Origin: Gulosibacter sp. 10
GTDB taxonomy: Bacteria; Actinomycetota; Actinomycetes; Actinomycetales; Microbacteriaceae
Direction: 5' to 3'
NCBI RefSeq assembly: GCF_900163695.1
Contig: NZ_FUIC01000019.1
Location: forward strand, 1-34,180
DNA: 34,180 bases
In this document: positions 12,940 to 20,838 of the stretch, one piece after another
How positions within the stretch are numbered: the first letter of the stretch is position 1
Layout of the letters: the number at the start of each line of letters is the position of its first letter
Program-made: the position numbers and the translations under genes
The notes under the pieces: generated by a model
What the model saw: the letters and a program-made list of their open reading frames with translations, nothing else
Database searches by the model: none
Told to the model about the DNA's origin: nothing

Positions 12940-14379
12940 ATGGCTGACGCACTCGACCGCCTCCGCTACGGGGAAGCGCGGATTGAGAATCGGGCGCCGA
13001 AGGTCGCGCGACGCGAGGCGTACGTGCGGGGCGAGCAGGATCTGCCGTTTGCGCCGAAGGGCGCGACTCGGGAGTATCAGGTGCTCCGTGAGTACTCGAT
13101 CGCGAACTGGACGGACCTGTACGTGTCCGCGCCGGTGCAGCGCCTCAACGTCACTGGCGTGCGGGCTGGTATCGGTGAGACCGACGAGGAACGCAACGTC
13201 ACGAATTCGGAGATCTGGCGATGGTTCCAGGCGAACAAGTGGGGCAAACGCCAGTCGCAGGTGTTCGCGGACATCATGAAGCACGGACTCGGGATGGTGT
13301 CGGTGTGGCCGGGTGAGAACGGCATCCCGAAGATCCGGCCCGAGTCGATGGAGAACGTCTATCTGCATCCCTCTGACGAGGATCCGTTCGTGACCGATTG
13401 GGGCGTGAAGATCCTCAAGGTCTCGAGCTTGACGAGTTTCGGGACGGAGCAGGTCGAGGATCTGATCGGGTTCGTGTACGACAGCGAGCACCGGTACCGG
13501 TACGAGAAGAAGGACGGCGGGCAGTGGGAGCCGGTGAAGCGGCTACCTAACCAGCTCGGCCGGGTGCCGTTCGCGACGTTCGATTACAAGGCGCGAGCGA
13601 ACGGGGAGCCGTGGTCCGGGCTGGATCACATGATCAACCAGCAGGACAGCCTCAACACGATCCGCTTCAACATGCTGCTCGCGATGCAGTTCTCCGCGTT
13701 CCGTCAGCGGGTGATCACCGGGTTTGACCCGCGCGTGCTGGATGAGAACGGGCAGATCGCTTATCAGACTGACGAGGACGGGAAGCTGCGGCTCGATGAC
13801 AACGGCCAGCCCATACCCGTGCTGGTGGACATCGGCAAGGTCGGCGTGGACAGGCTGCTCACGTTCCCGGGGGAGCAGACGAAGGTGTTCGACATGCCGG
13901 AATCGAACCTCGCGAACTACACGCACGTCTACGACTCGTTCCTGAACACGTTCTTCGCGACGGGGCAGATCCCCACGCAGTACATGCCGCAGAAGATGTC
14001 GAACCTCACCGGCGATGCGCTTGCGGGCGCGGAGTCCGCGTTCGCGTCGCTCATCAAGGAGCTGCAGCACGCCGCGGATGAGGGCGTCACGGAAGTCGCG
14101 GAACTCGCGTGGATCGCGGCGGGCAAGCCCGCGGATGAGTGGAACCCCGCGGCGGAAGCCTCCTGGGGTGATGCGGAAGCGCGTTCGTTCTCGCAGATCG
14201 TGGACGCGATCACGAAGCTCATCGCCGTGGACTTCCCGCACCGCGCCGGGTTCGAGATGATCCCCGGGGCGACCGATCAGAAGGTGAACACGTGGATGCA
14301 GCAGATGGACGATGAGTCCTTCACCCGTGCCCTGTCGCAGATCGAGCGGCCGTTCCAGGATGTGACCGTGGAGGACTGA
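12940..14379 (+). CDS. Portal protein
   Basis: 479 residues from ATG 12940, 8 nt after the terminase stop with AGGGGG as SD. Portals form the 12-subunit ring through which DNA enters and to which head-tail proteins attach. The N-terminal REYSIANWTDLYVSAPVQRL and the central SGLDHMINQQDSLNTIRFNML are typical of the SPP1 gp6-like portal family in actinophages. The length is usual. TGATG couples it to the MuF-like gene. Confidence 0.93.
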   Translation: MADALDRLRYGEARIENRAPKVARREAYVRGEQDLPFAPKGATREYQVLREYSIANWTDLYVSAPVQRLNVTGVRAGIGETDEERNVTNSEIWRWFQANKWGKRQSQVFADIMKHGLGMVSVWPGENGIPKIRPESMENVYLHPSDEDPFVTDWGVKILKVSSLTSFGTEQVEDLIGFVYDSEHRYRYEKKDGGQWEPVKRLPNQLGRVPFATFDYKARANGEPWSGLDHMINQQDSLNTIRFNMLLAMQFSAFRQRVITGFDPRVLDENGQIAYQTDEDGKLRLDDNGQPIPVLVDIGKVGVDRLLTFPGEQTKVFDMPESNLANYTHVYDSFLNTFFATGQIPTQYMPQKMSNLTGDALAGAESAFASLIKELQHAADEGVTEVAELAWIAAGKPADEWNPAAEASWGDAEARSFSQIVDAITKLIAVDFPHRAGFEMIPGATDQKVNTWMQQMDDESFTRALSQIERPFQDVTVED

Positions 14380-15629
14380 TGCTGCCTTCGGCTTCGGTGA
14401 AGCATTACCAGGAGTCGCAGGCGATCAGGTCGTCCGCGGTCCGTGAGGTGCGGGCGCAGTGGCGTCGCATGGGCGAGGATTTCGACCTGTCCTGGCAGAC
14501 CGCCGGTCCTCGGATCACGGCGACGATCGAGCAGGCGCAAGCGTACTCCGCGGCCTCGGCGGTGGAATACGCGGTGGCGGAGGGCACCGAGGTCGGCGTG
14601 CCGCTGCAACTCGCTGGCCGGGTGAATGTCGCCGCGTTCGCGGGGGCCACCCCGTCTGGCGGGGTTGTGTCGGCGGCGGCCCGGCATGCGGTGGTGGAGG
14701 CGAAGCAGCAGATCGCGCAGGGCGTGACTGCACAGCAGGCTCTCCGCGGCGGGGAACTGTTTCTTCGCCGGTTGACGCTGGATTCCATCACCGGGGCGTC
14801 GTCGGACGCGCTGTCCACGGCGATCGCCTCGTCTCCGCCGACGACTGGGTTCGTGCGCATGCTGAACCCGCCGTCCTGCCCCGACTGTCTGTTGCTCGCG
14901 GGGAAGTGGTTCCGCTGGAATGAAGGGTTCGAGCGGCATCCGGGCTGTGATTGTCGGCATGTCCCCGCGCGGGAGTCGATGACCGAGCTGCGCACGGACC
15001 CGTACGAGTACTTTCACAGGCTTTCGGAACGGGAGCAGAACGCGCTCTTCGGCGAGGCCGACGCGCAGGCTATCCGGGATGGCGCCGACATGTACCGGGT
15101 CCGCAACGTGCGGAACCGTGGCGCCTCGACCGGGCACACTTGGCAGGCGCGCCGATACGATTCCCCGACTGTCACGATCGATGACATTCTCGTGCAGTCG
15201 CACGGGAACCGGGGTCGCGCGATCGAGCTCATGGCCGAGCACGGGTTTATCCTCCCCGAGGGGCAGGTGTCCGGCGGCGCGGTCCTTGGGAACCGGGGTG
15301 GATCCCCGTGGGGCTGGTCTGCGGGCGCGATGGGCCGTGGCGGAACCCGCCCGGGGGCAACGCAGTCCTACCGGGACGCGGTGCAGTCGGGAACCAGGGA
15401 CATCCTCAACCCGGCCACACAGACCGCTGGCGAGCGCCGCTTCCACCAGTCGTATCTCGCACATGAAGCAGCAGTCGCGGGGCGGAACCCGTTCGGGAAC
15501 CGCCTGCTGACCGCGAAAGAACGCGAACTGATCGACCGGCAATGGCGAGAACAGCTCGCGTTCCTCAACTCCGGACGGGAGGGTGCCGCGCAGGTGCGTG
15601 CCCTCGCGATCAAGCTCGGAGTGCTGTAG
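14379..15629 (+). CDS. MuF-like minor capsid protein
   Basis: 416 residues from ATG 14379. Proteins of this type sit inside or at the portal vertex of the head and are usually encoded right after the portal. The N-terminal half is helical; residues about 165-195 contain the CPDC...LLAGKWF... HPGCDCRHVP signature of MuF-like domains, with clustered Cys/His likely binding metal. The C-terminal region (about 330-416) has FHQSYLAHEAAVAGRNPFGNR and is conserved in actinophage versions. No toxin or enzyme fusion is evident at the C-terminus. Confidence 0.85.
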   Translation: MLPSASVKHYQESQAIRSSAVREVRAQWRRMGEDFDLSWQTAGPRITATIEQAQAYSAASAVEYAVAEGTEVGVPLQLAGRVNVAAFAGATPSGGVVSAAARHAVVEAKQQIAQGVTAQQALRGGELFLRRLTLDSITGASSDALSTAIASSPPTTGFVRMLNPPSCPDCLLLAGKWFRWNEGFERHPGCDCRHVPARESMTELRTDPYEYFHRLSEREQNALFGEADAQAIRDGADMYRVRNVRNRGASTGHTWQARRYDSPTVTIDDILVQSHGNRGRAIELMAEHGFILPEGQVSGGAVLGNRGGSPWGWSAGAMGRGGTRPGATQSYRDAVQSGTRDILNPATQTAGERRFHQSYLAHEAAVAGRNPFGNRLLTAKERELIDRQWREQLAFLNSGREGAAQVRALAIKLGVL

Positions 15630-15634
15630 AAGCT

Positions 15635-15675
15635 TCCCTCCCGCAACGGGCAGGGATCCACCGGGGCCATGCCCC
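15635..15675 (+). other. Two intercistronic hairpins before the scaffold gene
   Basis: TCCCT-CCCG/CGGG-c-AGGGA (15635-15656, loop CAA) and GGGGC/GCCCC (15663-15675, loop CAT) occupy most of the 76-nt gap. Neither has a T-run, so they are more likely to affect mRNA processing or stability than to terminate. Confidence 0.5.
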
Positions 15676-15705
15676 TTACTGATCGATGCAATCGGAGATC
15701 ACACC

Positions 15706-16266
15706 ATGACGGAAACCACTGACACCACGCAGACGCCCGGCCAGGGAGAGGGCGGTGAAGAGCAGCTCGGCGATGCCGGCAAACGTGCTCTGGACCGCAT
15801 GAAGGAGGAACGCAACGATGCGCGCACGGCGCTGAAAGCGTTCCAGGACCTCGGCCTGCCCGCGGACGAGCTGGGCGAGATCGTGAAGAAGCACACGGAA
15901 ACCGACCAGGAAGCCGCGCTTGCGCAGGCCCGGCAGGAAGGCGCTCAGGAGGCTCGGAAGACCTTCGAGCAGCAACTGACGGCATTGGCGGTGCGGGAGC
16001 GTGCCGCGGCGAAGGGGTTCCACGAGCCCGAAGCGGCGCTGCTGTTCCTCGGTGACCGGGTGTCGGAGATCACGGTCACGGACGAGGGCGTGGACACCAG
16101 CTCGGTGGACACGCTGCTGGACGACGTGGCGACCAACCATCAGTACCTCGTCCGCCAGAAGGACGAGGGCTCCGGTTCCAGCTTCGGCCTCGGCGCGCAG
16201 AGCGCGCTGCCGCTGAACGGGGATGGGATCGAGCACGCGCTGAAAACCAAGCTCGGCATCAAGTGA
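15706..16266 (+). CDS. Capsid scaffolding protein
   Basis: 186 residues from ATG 15706 (SD ATCGGAG); the frame upstream overlaps the MuF gene and is discarded. Scaffolds guide assembly of the procapsid and are then lost. The sequence is typical: an acidic, disordered N-terminus, a long charged helix rich in Ala, Glu, Gln and Lys (about residues 35-100), and a C-terminal tail ending GIEHALKTKLGIK that probably contacts the capsid protein. Position directly before the capsid gene fits. The capsid protein lacks a delta domain, consistent with a separate scaffold. Confidence 0.88.
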   Translation: MTETTDTTQTPGQGEGGEEQLGDAGKRALDRMKEERNDARTALKAFQDLGLPADELGEIVKKHTETDQEAALAQARQEGAQEARKTFEQQLTALAVRERAAAKGFHEPEAALLFLGDRVSEITVTDEGVDTSSVDTLLDDVATNHQYLVRQKDEGSGSSFGLGAQSALPLNGDGIEHALKTKLGIK

Positions 16267-16279
16267 TGCCACCCGATTC

Positions 16280-16301
16280 GCCCCCAGAACGGGGGCCTTT
16301 T
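16280..16301 (+). terminator. Terminator-like hairpin before the capsid gene
   Basis: GCCCCC (16280-16285) and GGGGGC (16291-16296), loop AGAAC, followed by CTTTT. Lying between scaffold and capsid genes on the same strand, it may be a partial terminator or an RNA-stability hairpin at the start of the capsid message. Confidence 0.6.
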
Positions 16302-16317
16302 CTGTTAAGGAGCAGTC

Positions 16318-17214
16318 ATGCCGATTACGGCCCCTACTAAGACCAGCGAGTTCGCTGGCTTTCTCAAGCCCAACGAGGCGCAGGCCTATTTCCAGGAGGC
16401 GCAGAAGCAGTCGATCGCGCAGTCCCTCGCGCGGAAGGTGCCGCTGGGCATCAACGGCGAGGAGATCCCGGTCGTCACGTCGAAGCCCACTGCCGGGTGG
16501 GTGTCTGAGGGCGGTCAGAAGCCCGCTACGAGCGGTTCCCTCGGCCTCAAGTCGATGAAGCCGCACAAGATCGCCGCTATCGCGGTGGTCTCCGCGGAAG
16601 TCGTGCGCGCGAACCCGGGGAACTACATCAACATTCTCCGGTCGGACATCGCGGAGGCGTTCGCGATCGCGTTCGACGCCGCCGCGCTCCATGGCGTGGA
16701 CACCCCGTTCGGCCAGTACGTGGCGCAGACCACGAAGGCGGTCGGTCTCGGGACCGCGGCGCAGGCTGACGGCGGCGTGTACGGCGACGTGAACGCGGCC
16801 CTCAAGCTGCTCGTGGACGACAAGAAGAAGCTCACCGGGTGGGCGTTCGATGACACGACGGAGCCGACGTTCAACGCGGCGACCGACCTGAACGGCCGGC
16901 CGCTGTTCGTGGACGCGACCTACGAGGACACGTCGCTGTCGGGTGGTCGTCTCCTGCGCCGCCAGGCGCTGTACTCGGAGGGCATCGCCCGCGATGAGAT
17001 CGTGGGCTTCGCCGGGAACTGGGCGCAGGCGATCTGGGGCGTCGTCGGGGGCATCTCCTACGACGTGTCGACCGAGGCGACGGTCACCATCAACGGTCAG
17101 CTCACGTCGCTGTGGGAGCACAACCTGGTCGCGATCCGTGCAGAAGCTGAGTACGGGTGGATGATCAACGACGTGGAGTCGTTCGTGAAGATCACCGAGC
17201 CGGAAAACCCTTAG
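16318..17214 (+). CDS. Major capsid protein (HK97 fold)
   Basis: 298 residues from ATG 16318 with SD AAGGAG at 16307. It forms the icosahedral shell. The sequence follows the phage_capsid/HK97 pattern: an N-arm with FLKPNEAQAYFQEAQKQS, an E-loop region with VTSKPTAGWVSEGGQKP, the helix of the P-domain with NILRSDIAEAFAIAFDAAALHG (about residues 104-125), and a C-terminal strand LTSLWEHNLVAIRAEAEYGW. The size is normal for the family without a delta domain. Strong hairpins flank the gene on both sides, as expected for a highly expressed message. Confidence 0.93.
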   Translation: MPITAPTKTSEFAGFLKPNEAQAYFQEAQKQSIAQSLARKVPLGINGEEIPVVTSKPTAGWVSEGGQKPATSGSLGLKSMKPHKIAAIAVVSAEVVRANPGNYINILRSDIAEAFAIAFDAAALHGVDTPFGQYVAQTTKAVGLGTAAQADGGVYGDVNAALKLLVDDKKKLTGWAFDDTTEPTFNAATDLNGRPLFVDATYEDTSLSGGRLLRRQALYSEGIARDEIVGFAGNWAQAIWGVVGGISYDVSTEATVTINGQLTSLWEHNLVAIRAEAEYGWMINDVESFVKITEPENP

Positions 17215-17216
17215 CC

Positions 17217-17252
17217 GCCTGGCCCGGGTCGACCCTCTTCCCCGGGCCGGGC
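17217..17252 (+). terminator. Stable hairpin after the capsid gene
   Basis: GCCTGGCCCGGG (17217-17228) pairs with CCCGGGCCGGGC (17241-17252) with one G-T pair and a 12-nt loop. There is no T-run after it, so termination would be weak; it may instead protect the 3' end of the capsid message. Confidence 0.5.
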
Positions 17253-17276
17253 TTACACCCCATGGAGGTATGACGC

Positions 17277-17555
17277 ATGGCGTACGAACCGCAGACATGG
17301 GCGGATGGCGAAGACGGTGGAACGCCGATCACCGCTGACCGCCTCAACCACATCGAGCAGGGCATCGCCGAGGTGACCTGGGGGACGCTTCCGGGCAAGC
17401 CGGAGGAGTTCCCGCCCGCAGGGCATAAGCACCCGGCGGCCGATATCACCTCGGGGACGTTCGCGGTCGCGCGAATCCCGGATCTCGCGATCGCGAAGAT
17501 CACGGGGCTCGAAGCGCGCCTCGCCGCAATCGAGGCGCGCCTTCCCGAGGCGTAA
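17277..17555 (+). CDS. Head fiber / decoration-like protein
   Basis: 92 residues from ATG 17277. The start YEPQTWADGEDGGTPITADRLNHIEQGI is the widespread N-terminal attachment motif found in phage head fibers and some tail fibers. It is followed by GHKHPAADITSG and a C-terminal short coiled coil (LEARLAAIEARLPEA, residues 76-90) that would make a trimer. Location immediately after the capsid gene favours a capsid-attached fiber or decoration protein. Which structure it attaches to cannot be seen from sequence. Confidence 0.65.
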   Translation: MAYEPQTWADGEDGGTPITADRLNHIEQGIAEVTWGTLPGKPEEFPPAGHKHPAADITSGTFAVARIPDLAIAKITGLEARLAAIEARLPEA

Positions 17556-17565
17556 AGGGGGCGTC

Positions 17566-17955
17566 GTGATCACCACGGACGAGGTGCAGGGCGTCATCGA
17601 ACGCACGCTCACCCCGGATGAGCTCCGCGTCATCCCGAACTGGATCGCGCAGGCCGAGGACATCCTGCGGCGCCACGTGCGTGACCTGGATGCCCGCATG
17701 AGCATGGCGGAATCCGCGCCCGCGTACCTGTCGGAAACGACGGTGAAGCGGGTGCTCACGCGGATGGTGGAGCGCAAGGCCCGCAACCCAAACGCGTACC
17801 GTCAGGTGTCGTCGGATGGGGCGCAGGCCACGATCGATTCGGACTCCTCGGCGGGCAAACTGTACCTGTCCGAGGAGGACATCGAGGATCTCGCGCCGCT
17901 CCCCATCACCGGGTGGCGGGTGCCGGGAGCGTTCAGTCTGCAGGTGGGCATATGA
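17566..17955 (+). CDS. Head-to-tail adaptor
   Basis: 129 residues from GTG 17566, with AAAGGGGG as SD. Adaptor proteins form a ring below the portal. The helical N-terminus (DEVQGVIERTLTPDELRVIPNWIAQAEDILRR region) and VLTRMVERKARNP in the middle match the gp6/gp15-like connector families in position and style. Its stop overlaps the next start. Assignment depends chiefly on gene order and helical profile. Confidence 0.75.
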   Translation: MITTDEVQGVIERTLTPDELRVIPNWIAQAEDILRRHVRDLDARMSMAESAPAYLSETTVKRVLTRMVERKARNPNAYRQVSSDGAQATIDSDSSAGKLYLSEEDIEDLAPLPITGWRVPGAFSLQVGI

Positions 17956-18350
17956 TGTCGCCCGCGATGCTGGGGCAGCTCCAAGCGATCCAGGAACAGG
18001 CCCTCACGGAACGCGTCCGCGTCGAGCATGTCGAGCAGGGCGTGCTCAACGAGGACACCGGGCAGATCGAGGAGCAGCGCACCACGGTGTGGGAGGGCCC
18101 CGCGCAGGTGGTGCGCGCCTCGGCCGAGGTGGTGGAGTCGGGCGGGAAGCTCGTCTCCGTCACCGAGGTGCAGGTGAAGTTCCCCGTGCACGGCAGCGAG
18201 GGCATCACGCTCGGGCATGTCGTGACGGTACTCGAGTCCATCGTGCCCGGCACTGCCGGGGCGGAGATCACGCTGAACGATCGACCGCTCGGCGGCTGGT
18301 CCACGCTGCGCCGGTTCCGTGGCCAGGAGGTGAGGCAGATCCGTGAATGA
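17952..18350 (+). CDS. Head-to-tail stopper-like protein (DUF6093-type)
   Basis: 132 residues from ATG 17952 (ATG 17955 is equally possible), overlapping the adaptor stop. The N-terminus has LTERVRVEHVEQGVLNEDTGQIEEQ, then a beta-rich segment VWEGPAQVVRAS and VQVKFPVHGSEGITLGHVVTV, the pattern of actinophage stopper proteins. Stoppers close the portal channel until tail joining. Gene order supports the call. Confidence 0.7.
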   Translation: MMSPAMLGQLQAIQEQALTERVRVEHVEQGVLNEDTGQIEEQRTTVWEGPAQVVRASAEVVESGGKLVSVTEVQVKFPVHGSEGITLGHVVTVLESIVPGTAGAEITLNDRPLGGWSTLRRFRGQEVRQIRE

Positions 18351-18717
18351 CGAATTCGCCCACCTCCGCGCGTCGCTCGAGCATGTGCCGGCGAAGACTA
18401 TGCCGCTGATTCGGAAGGCTGTGGAGGTCACGGCCCGGCATGTGAAGGATGATGCTCGTGCGCTCGCTGCGGCGCAGGTGGGGAAGCATGCCCGCCAGTA
18501 TCCGGCGGCGATGGAGTACGAGATGAAGTCCTCCGGTGACGATATCCGCGCGGAGATCGGCCCCCGCCCGCAGGGGCAGGGCAATCTCGCGCCGGTCTTT
18601 GAGACGGGCAACCCGTTCTCGGGTCGGAAACCGGCGCTGGAACCCGCCCTCGAGTACAACATGGACGATTTCGTGACCGGTCTCGGTAAGGCTCTCGATG
18701 ACGGGATGCAGCTATGA
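18343..18717 (+). CDS. HK97 gp10-like tail-completion protein
   Basis: 124 residues from GTG 18343. The sequence is an alpha/beta protein with an N-terminal helix pair (residues 4-45) and GNLAPVFETGNPFSGRKPALEPALEYN (about residues 82-108), a signature of the HK97-gp10-like family of minor connector proteins. Stop and start overlaps tie it to the genes on both sides. It probably helps join head and tail. Confidence 0.75.
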   Translation: MNDEFAHLRASLEHVPAKTMPLIRKAVEVTARHVKDDARALAAAQVGKHARQYPAAMEYEMKSSGDDIRAEIGPRPQGQGNLAPVFETGNPFSGRKPALEPALEYNMDDFVTGLGKALDDGMQL

Positions 18718-19112
18718 GAGCCGAGCTGACGGAGTTCGTGTACCTCATCAATCAGGGTCCGCTCGCGGGCCGCGTCTGTGTCGGGGATGATGACCCGGAT
18801 ATCGGCATGCCGAGGGTCGTGGTCGTCCCGGGGCGGAACGCGGACGTGCAGGATCGGCACACGGGCGCGCAGCGTCGTGAGGTGTTGCAGTTCACGGTGA
18901 TGTCGGTCGGGTCGACGCTGGATCAGGCGTCGTGGGCTGATGAGGTCGTGGATCGTGTTCTCCGCCCTGACGGACGGGGACGCGTCTTGGACGTGCCGGG
19001 GCGGTCGTGTTCGCGGCTGTCTCGTCGCGCGTCGGACTTGGCTGCGGATGATTCGGGTCCACGGGTGTGGGCCGCGATCACGTCGTACGCGTTCACATCC
19101 ACCCCCGCCTAA
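18714..19112 (+). CDS. Tail terminator protein
   Basis: 132 residues from ATG 18714. Terminators cap the tail tube at the head-proximal end and set tail length with the tape measure. Position just before the tail tube gene is diagnostic for siphoviruses. The sequence has alternating beta strands (GMPRVVVVPGR, LQFTVMSVGS) and a C-terminal VWAAITSYAFTSTP strand, typical of the family. It is followed by an intrinsic terminator-like hairpin. Confidence 0.75.
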   Translation: MRAELTEFVYLINQGPLAGRVCVGDDDPDIGMPRVVVVPGRNADVQDRHTGAQRREVLQFTVMSVGSTLDQASWADEVVDRVLRPDGRGRVLDVPGRSCSRLSRRASDLAADDSGPRVWAAITSYAFTSTPA

Positions 19113-19124
19113 CCCCTTTGTTTC

Positions 19125-19149
19125 GCCCCGCCCTTGTGCGGGGCTTCTC
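19125..19149 (+). terminator. Intrinsic terminator-like hairpin before the tail tube operon
   Basis: GCCCCGC (19125-19131) pairs with GCGGGGC (19138-19144), loop CCTTGT, then TTCTCT. It ends the head-tail joining block. The next gene's SD (AAGGAGG) begins at 19155. Confidence 0.65.
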
Positions 19150-19169
19150 TAGTTAAGGAGGCCCCCCAA

Positions 19170-19313
19170 ATGGGTCAGTTCAAGTACGGCTCGGAGAAGC
19201 CGACGAAGAAGGTGCAGGTGCGGTCGCATGATGGCCGCACCATCGAGGTGCCGGAGAGTGCCGCGCCGCTCTACAAGGAGCAGTCGAAGCCTGCCCGGAA
19301 GGAGTCGAAGTAA
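19170..19313 (+). CDS. Small conserved-looking protein before the tail tube gene
   Basis: 47 residues from ATG 19170, with the strong SD AAGGAGG, ending in TAATGG that overlaps the tail tube start. Very basic, with alternating Lys and strand residues (KYGSEKPTKKVQVRSHDGRTIEVPE). Small proteins of this kind often precede the tail tube gene in actinophages, and the SD and coupling show that it is translated. No known domain; it may assist tail-tube assembly. Confidence 0.7.
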   Translation: MGQFKYGSEKPTKKVQVRSHDGRTIEVPESAAPLYKEQSKPARKESK

Positions 19314-19852
19314 TGGCGATCAAGAAGAATCAGCAGTACAACGAGGGGTTCATCGCTGACGGCAACCTCGTCGTCATGGCCGTGGCCGCGGACGAGGTGG
19401 AGGATCCTACGCAGGTGTCTGCGGCGCTCCTCAACGGCGCGACGGCGCTGGATGTCACCTATGACATCACCCCGGACGGGTGGAACCACACGCCGCAGAA
19501 CGAGACCTCGGAGGGCCGCCGGCTCACGTCGCCGTTCACGATTCAGCGTGAGGGCCGTCAGACGGACACGCTCGAGGTCACGTACGTGTGGAACCCGGAA
19601 CTGCCCGAGGGGGACACGTCCCTCGACCGGTTCCTGACCGTGGGCGAACGCTACATTTTCTTCACCCGCTGGGGTATCGACCACGACCAGGATTTCGCGG
19701 CGGGCGACATCGTGGACCTGTTCCCGGTGAAGTGCGGTCGGAAGCGGAAGAACCAGCCCGCGGAGGGTGAGGACCACACGAAGACGGTCACGCTCTCCAC
19801 TGCGGGTCTCGTGCGTGAGGATGTCGCGCTCGTCGCCGGCCCCACCCCGTAG
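19313..19852 (+). CDS. Major tail (tube) protein
   Basis: 179 residues from ATG 19313. It forms the stacked hexamer rings of the tail tube. The sequence is beta-rich, with ALDVTYDITPDGWNHTPQN (about residues 45-63), GRQTDTLEVTYVWNPELPE and GERYIFFTRWGIDHDQDF, and is placed between the tail terminator and the tail chaperones as usual. There is no extra C-terminal Ig-like domain. A large 11-bp hairpin follows. Confidence 0.85.
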   Translation: MAIKKNQQYNEGFIADGNLVVMAVAADEVEDPTQVSAALLNGATALDVTYDITPDGWNHTPQNETSEGRRLTSPFTIQREGRQTDTLEVTYVWNPELPEGDTSLDRFLTVGERYIFFTRWGIDHDQDFAAGDIVDLFPVKCGRKRKNQPAEGEDHTKTVTLSTAGLVREDVALVAGPTP

Positions 19853-19859
19853 CAGATCT

Positions 19860-19891
19860 GTGCGGGCAGGTTCCCTCTGGCCTGCCCGCAC
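19860..19891 (+). terminator. 11-bp perfect hairpin after the tail tube gene
   Basis: GTGCGGGCAGG (19860-19870) pairs exactly with CCTGCCCGCAC (19881-19891); loop of 10 nt; no T-run. Probably reduces read-through or stabilises the tube message, giving a step down towards the tail chaperones. Confidence 0.55.
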
Positions 19892-19933
19892 GGCACACGA
19901 GCAGAGGGACAGACTTTTCAGAGGGAGAAACGT

Positions 19934-20464
19934 ATGTCTCGGATGAGTAGGGCGACGGAGCGTGTCTCCCGCCGCTACAAGGACGTACCCGTAGTACTGG
20001 ACGGGGCGCTTGTGGTGCAGCATGACGAGCTGCTCCGTGCCGTGCTGCAGGCGGGCATGAAGACGGGTCGGCTCGCGGCGCCGAACCGCGCGTCCGCGCA
20101 GAAAGCGCTCGATGAGTGGGTGGAAGCCCACCGGGAGGACGCGCTGACGGTACGCGTGTACGCGTGCCTCGGCTTGCAGGAGTGGAAGCTGATCCGCCTC
20201 AAGAACCCGCTCCCGAAGGACGCGGCGAAGCAGGACCCCGGCGCCGCCCGGTACGGGTTCGACATCACCGGCGCCGCGGTCGACGCGCTCGAGAAGTACG
20301 GCCGCGTCCTCGACGGCGAGGAAGAGGAGCAGCCCGGCCAGGACGAGTGGGCTGAGTTTTTCCGGTCGGTGGGGAACGCGGACATGACCGCGCTCGTGAA
20401 CGCCGTCATCGAGGTCAACGGCTCCACTACTGAGCAGTCGTTCGGGAGTCTCCTAAAAGCCTGA
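19934..20464 (+). CDS. Tail assembly chaperone (short, unshifted form)
   Basis: 176 residues from ATG 19934. Siphophages make a short (G-like) and a frameshifted long (GT-like) chaperone that bind the tape measure during tail assembly. Position between tube and tape measure, an open -1 frame directly downstream, and an acidic segment (DGEEEEQPGQDEW, about residues 127-139) all fit. The gene ends CTC-CTA-AAA-GCC-TGA; the -1 frame is open from 20434. A join through 20458 gives a 301-residue long form. Confidence 0.85.
   Translation: MSRMSRATERVSRRYKDVPVVLDGALVVQHDELLRAVLQAGMKTGRLAAPNRASAQKALDEWVEAHREDALTVRVYACLGLQEWKLIRLKNPLPKDAAKQDPGAARYGFDITGAAVDALEKYGRVLDGEEEEQPGQDEWAEFFRSVGNADMTALVNAVIEVNGSTTEQSFGSLLKA
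20452..20458 (+). promoter_or_regulatory. Candidate -1 ribosomal frameshift site (CCTAAAA)
   Basis: The 0-frame reads CTA-AAA-GCC-TGA. Slipping back one base re-pairs AAA with AAA exactly, but CTA to CCT poorly, so it is not a classic X-XXY-YYZ heptamer. It is the only homopolymer run in the short window (20434-20464) where both frames are open. Confidence 0.55.
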
Positions 20465-20838
20465 CGGCCCAGCCGCAGACCCGCGCCGAGATTCGGCTTG
20501 CGGAGCGGCTGGGCATCTCCCCGCGCCGGTTGTGGGGAGAGGAGCCCGTGACCCGCCTCACCCCTGATGGGGAGGGCGGGTTTCTTGTGGTCCGGGAGCG
20601 GGAGTTCACGGACGAGGACATTCAACTGTTCGAGGCGGCTCGGATCGCGGAGGAACAGATCTCCCCCCGGGGTATCCCGGTGGAGGAGGAACTGGACCCG
20701 GCGAACAAGTACCGGTTCCGGGTTGAGAAGCGCACGAATTTCGCGGTGCGTGCTCAGGAGCAGGCGCGGCGGAAGTGGGAGAAGGACAACCCGAAGAGTG
20801 ACGGGGCAGGGCTCATGTGGGCCGTGTCACTCGATTGA
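20458..20838 (+). CDS. Frameshift-encoded C-terminal part of the long tail chaperone
   Basis: 126 residues in the -1 frame, with no start codon of its own at the expected place; an internal-start version from 20530 lacks a clear ribosome site. The sequence (RAEIRLAERLGISPRRLWGEEP, then FTDEDIQLFEAARIAEEQ and a C-terminal ARRKWEKDNPKSDG) is helical and charged, like T-domain extensions of actinophage chaperones. It ends with SLD, and its last 12 bases overlap the 3' end of the leftward gene at 20827. Confidence 0.8.
   Translation, partial: SLTAQPQTRAEIRLAERLGISPRRLWGEEPVTRLTPDGEGGFLVVREREFTDEDIQLFEAARIAEEQISPRGIPVEEELDPANKYRFRVEKRTNFAVRAQEQARRKWEKDNPKSDGAGLMWAVSLD

Noticed and set aside
10670-12952. 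Very long leftward open frame (760 codons) opposite the terminase genes
   Set aside because: Runs through terminase genes with clear motifs; His/Arg-rich translation is typical of the antisense of G/C-ending codons.
20530-20838. Independent gene starting at GTG/ATG near 20530
   Set aside because: No clear ribosome site and typical position for a frameshift-expressed chaperone extension; kept only as the -1 product.
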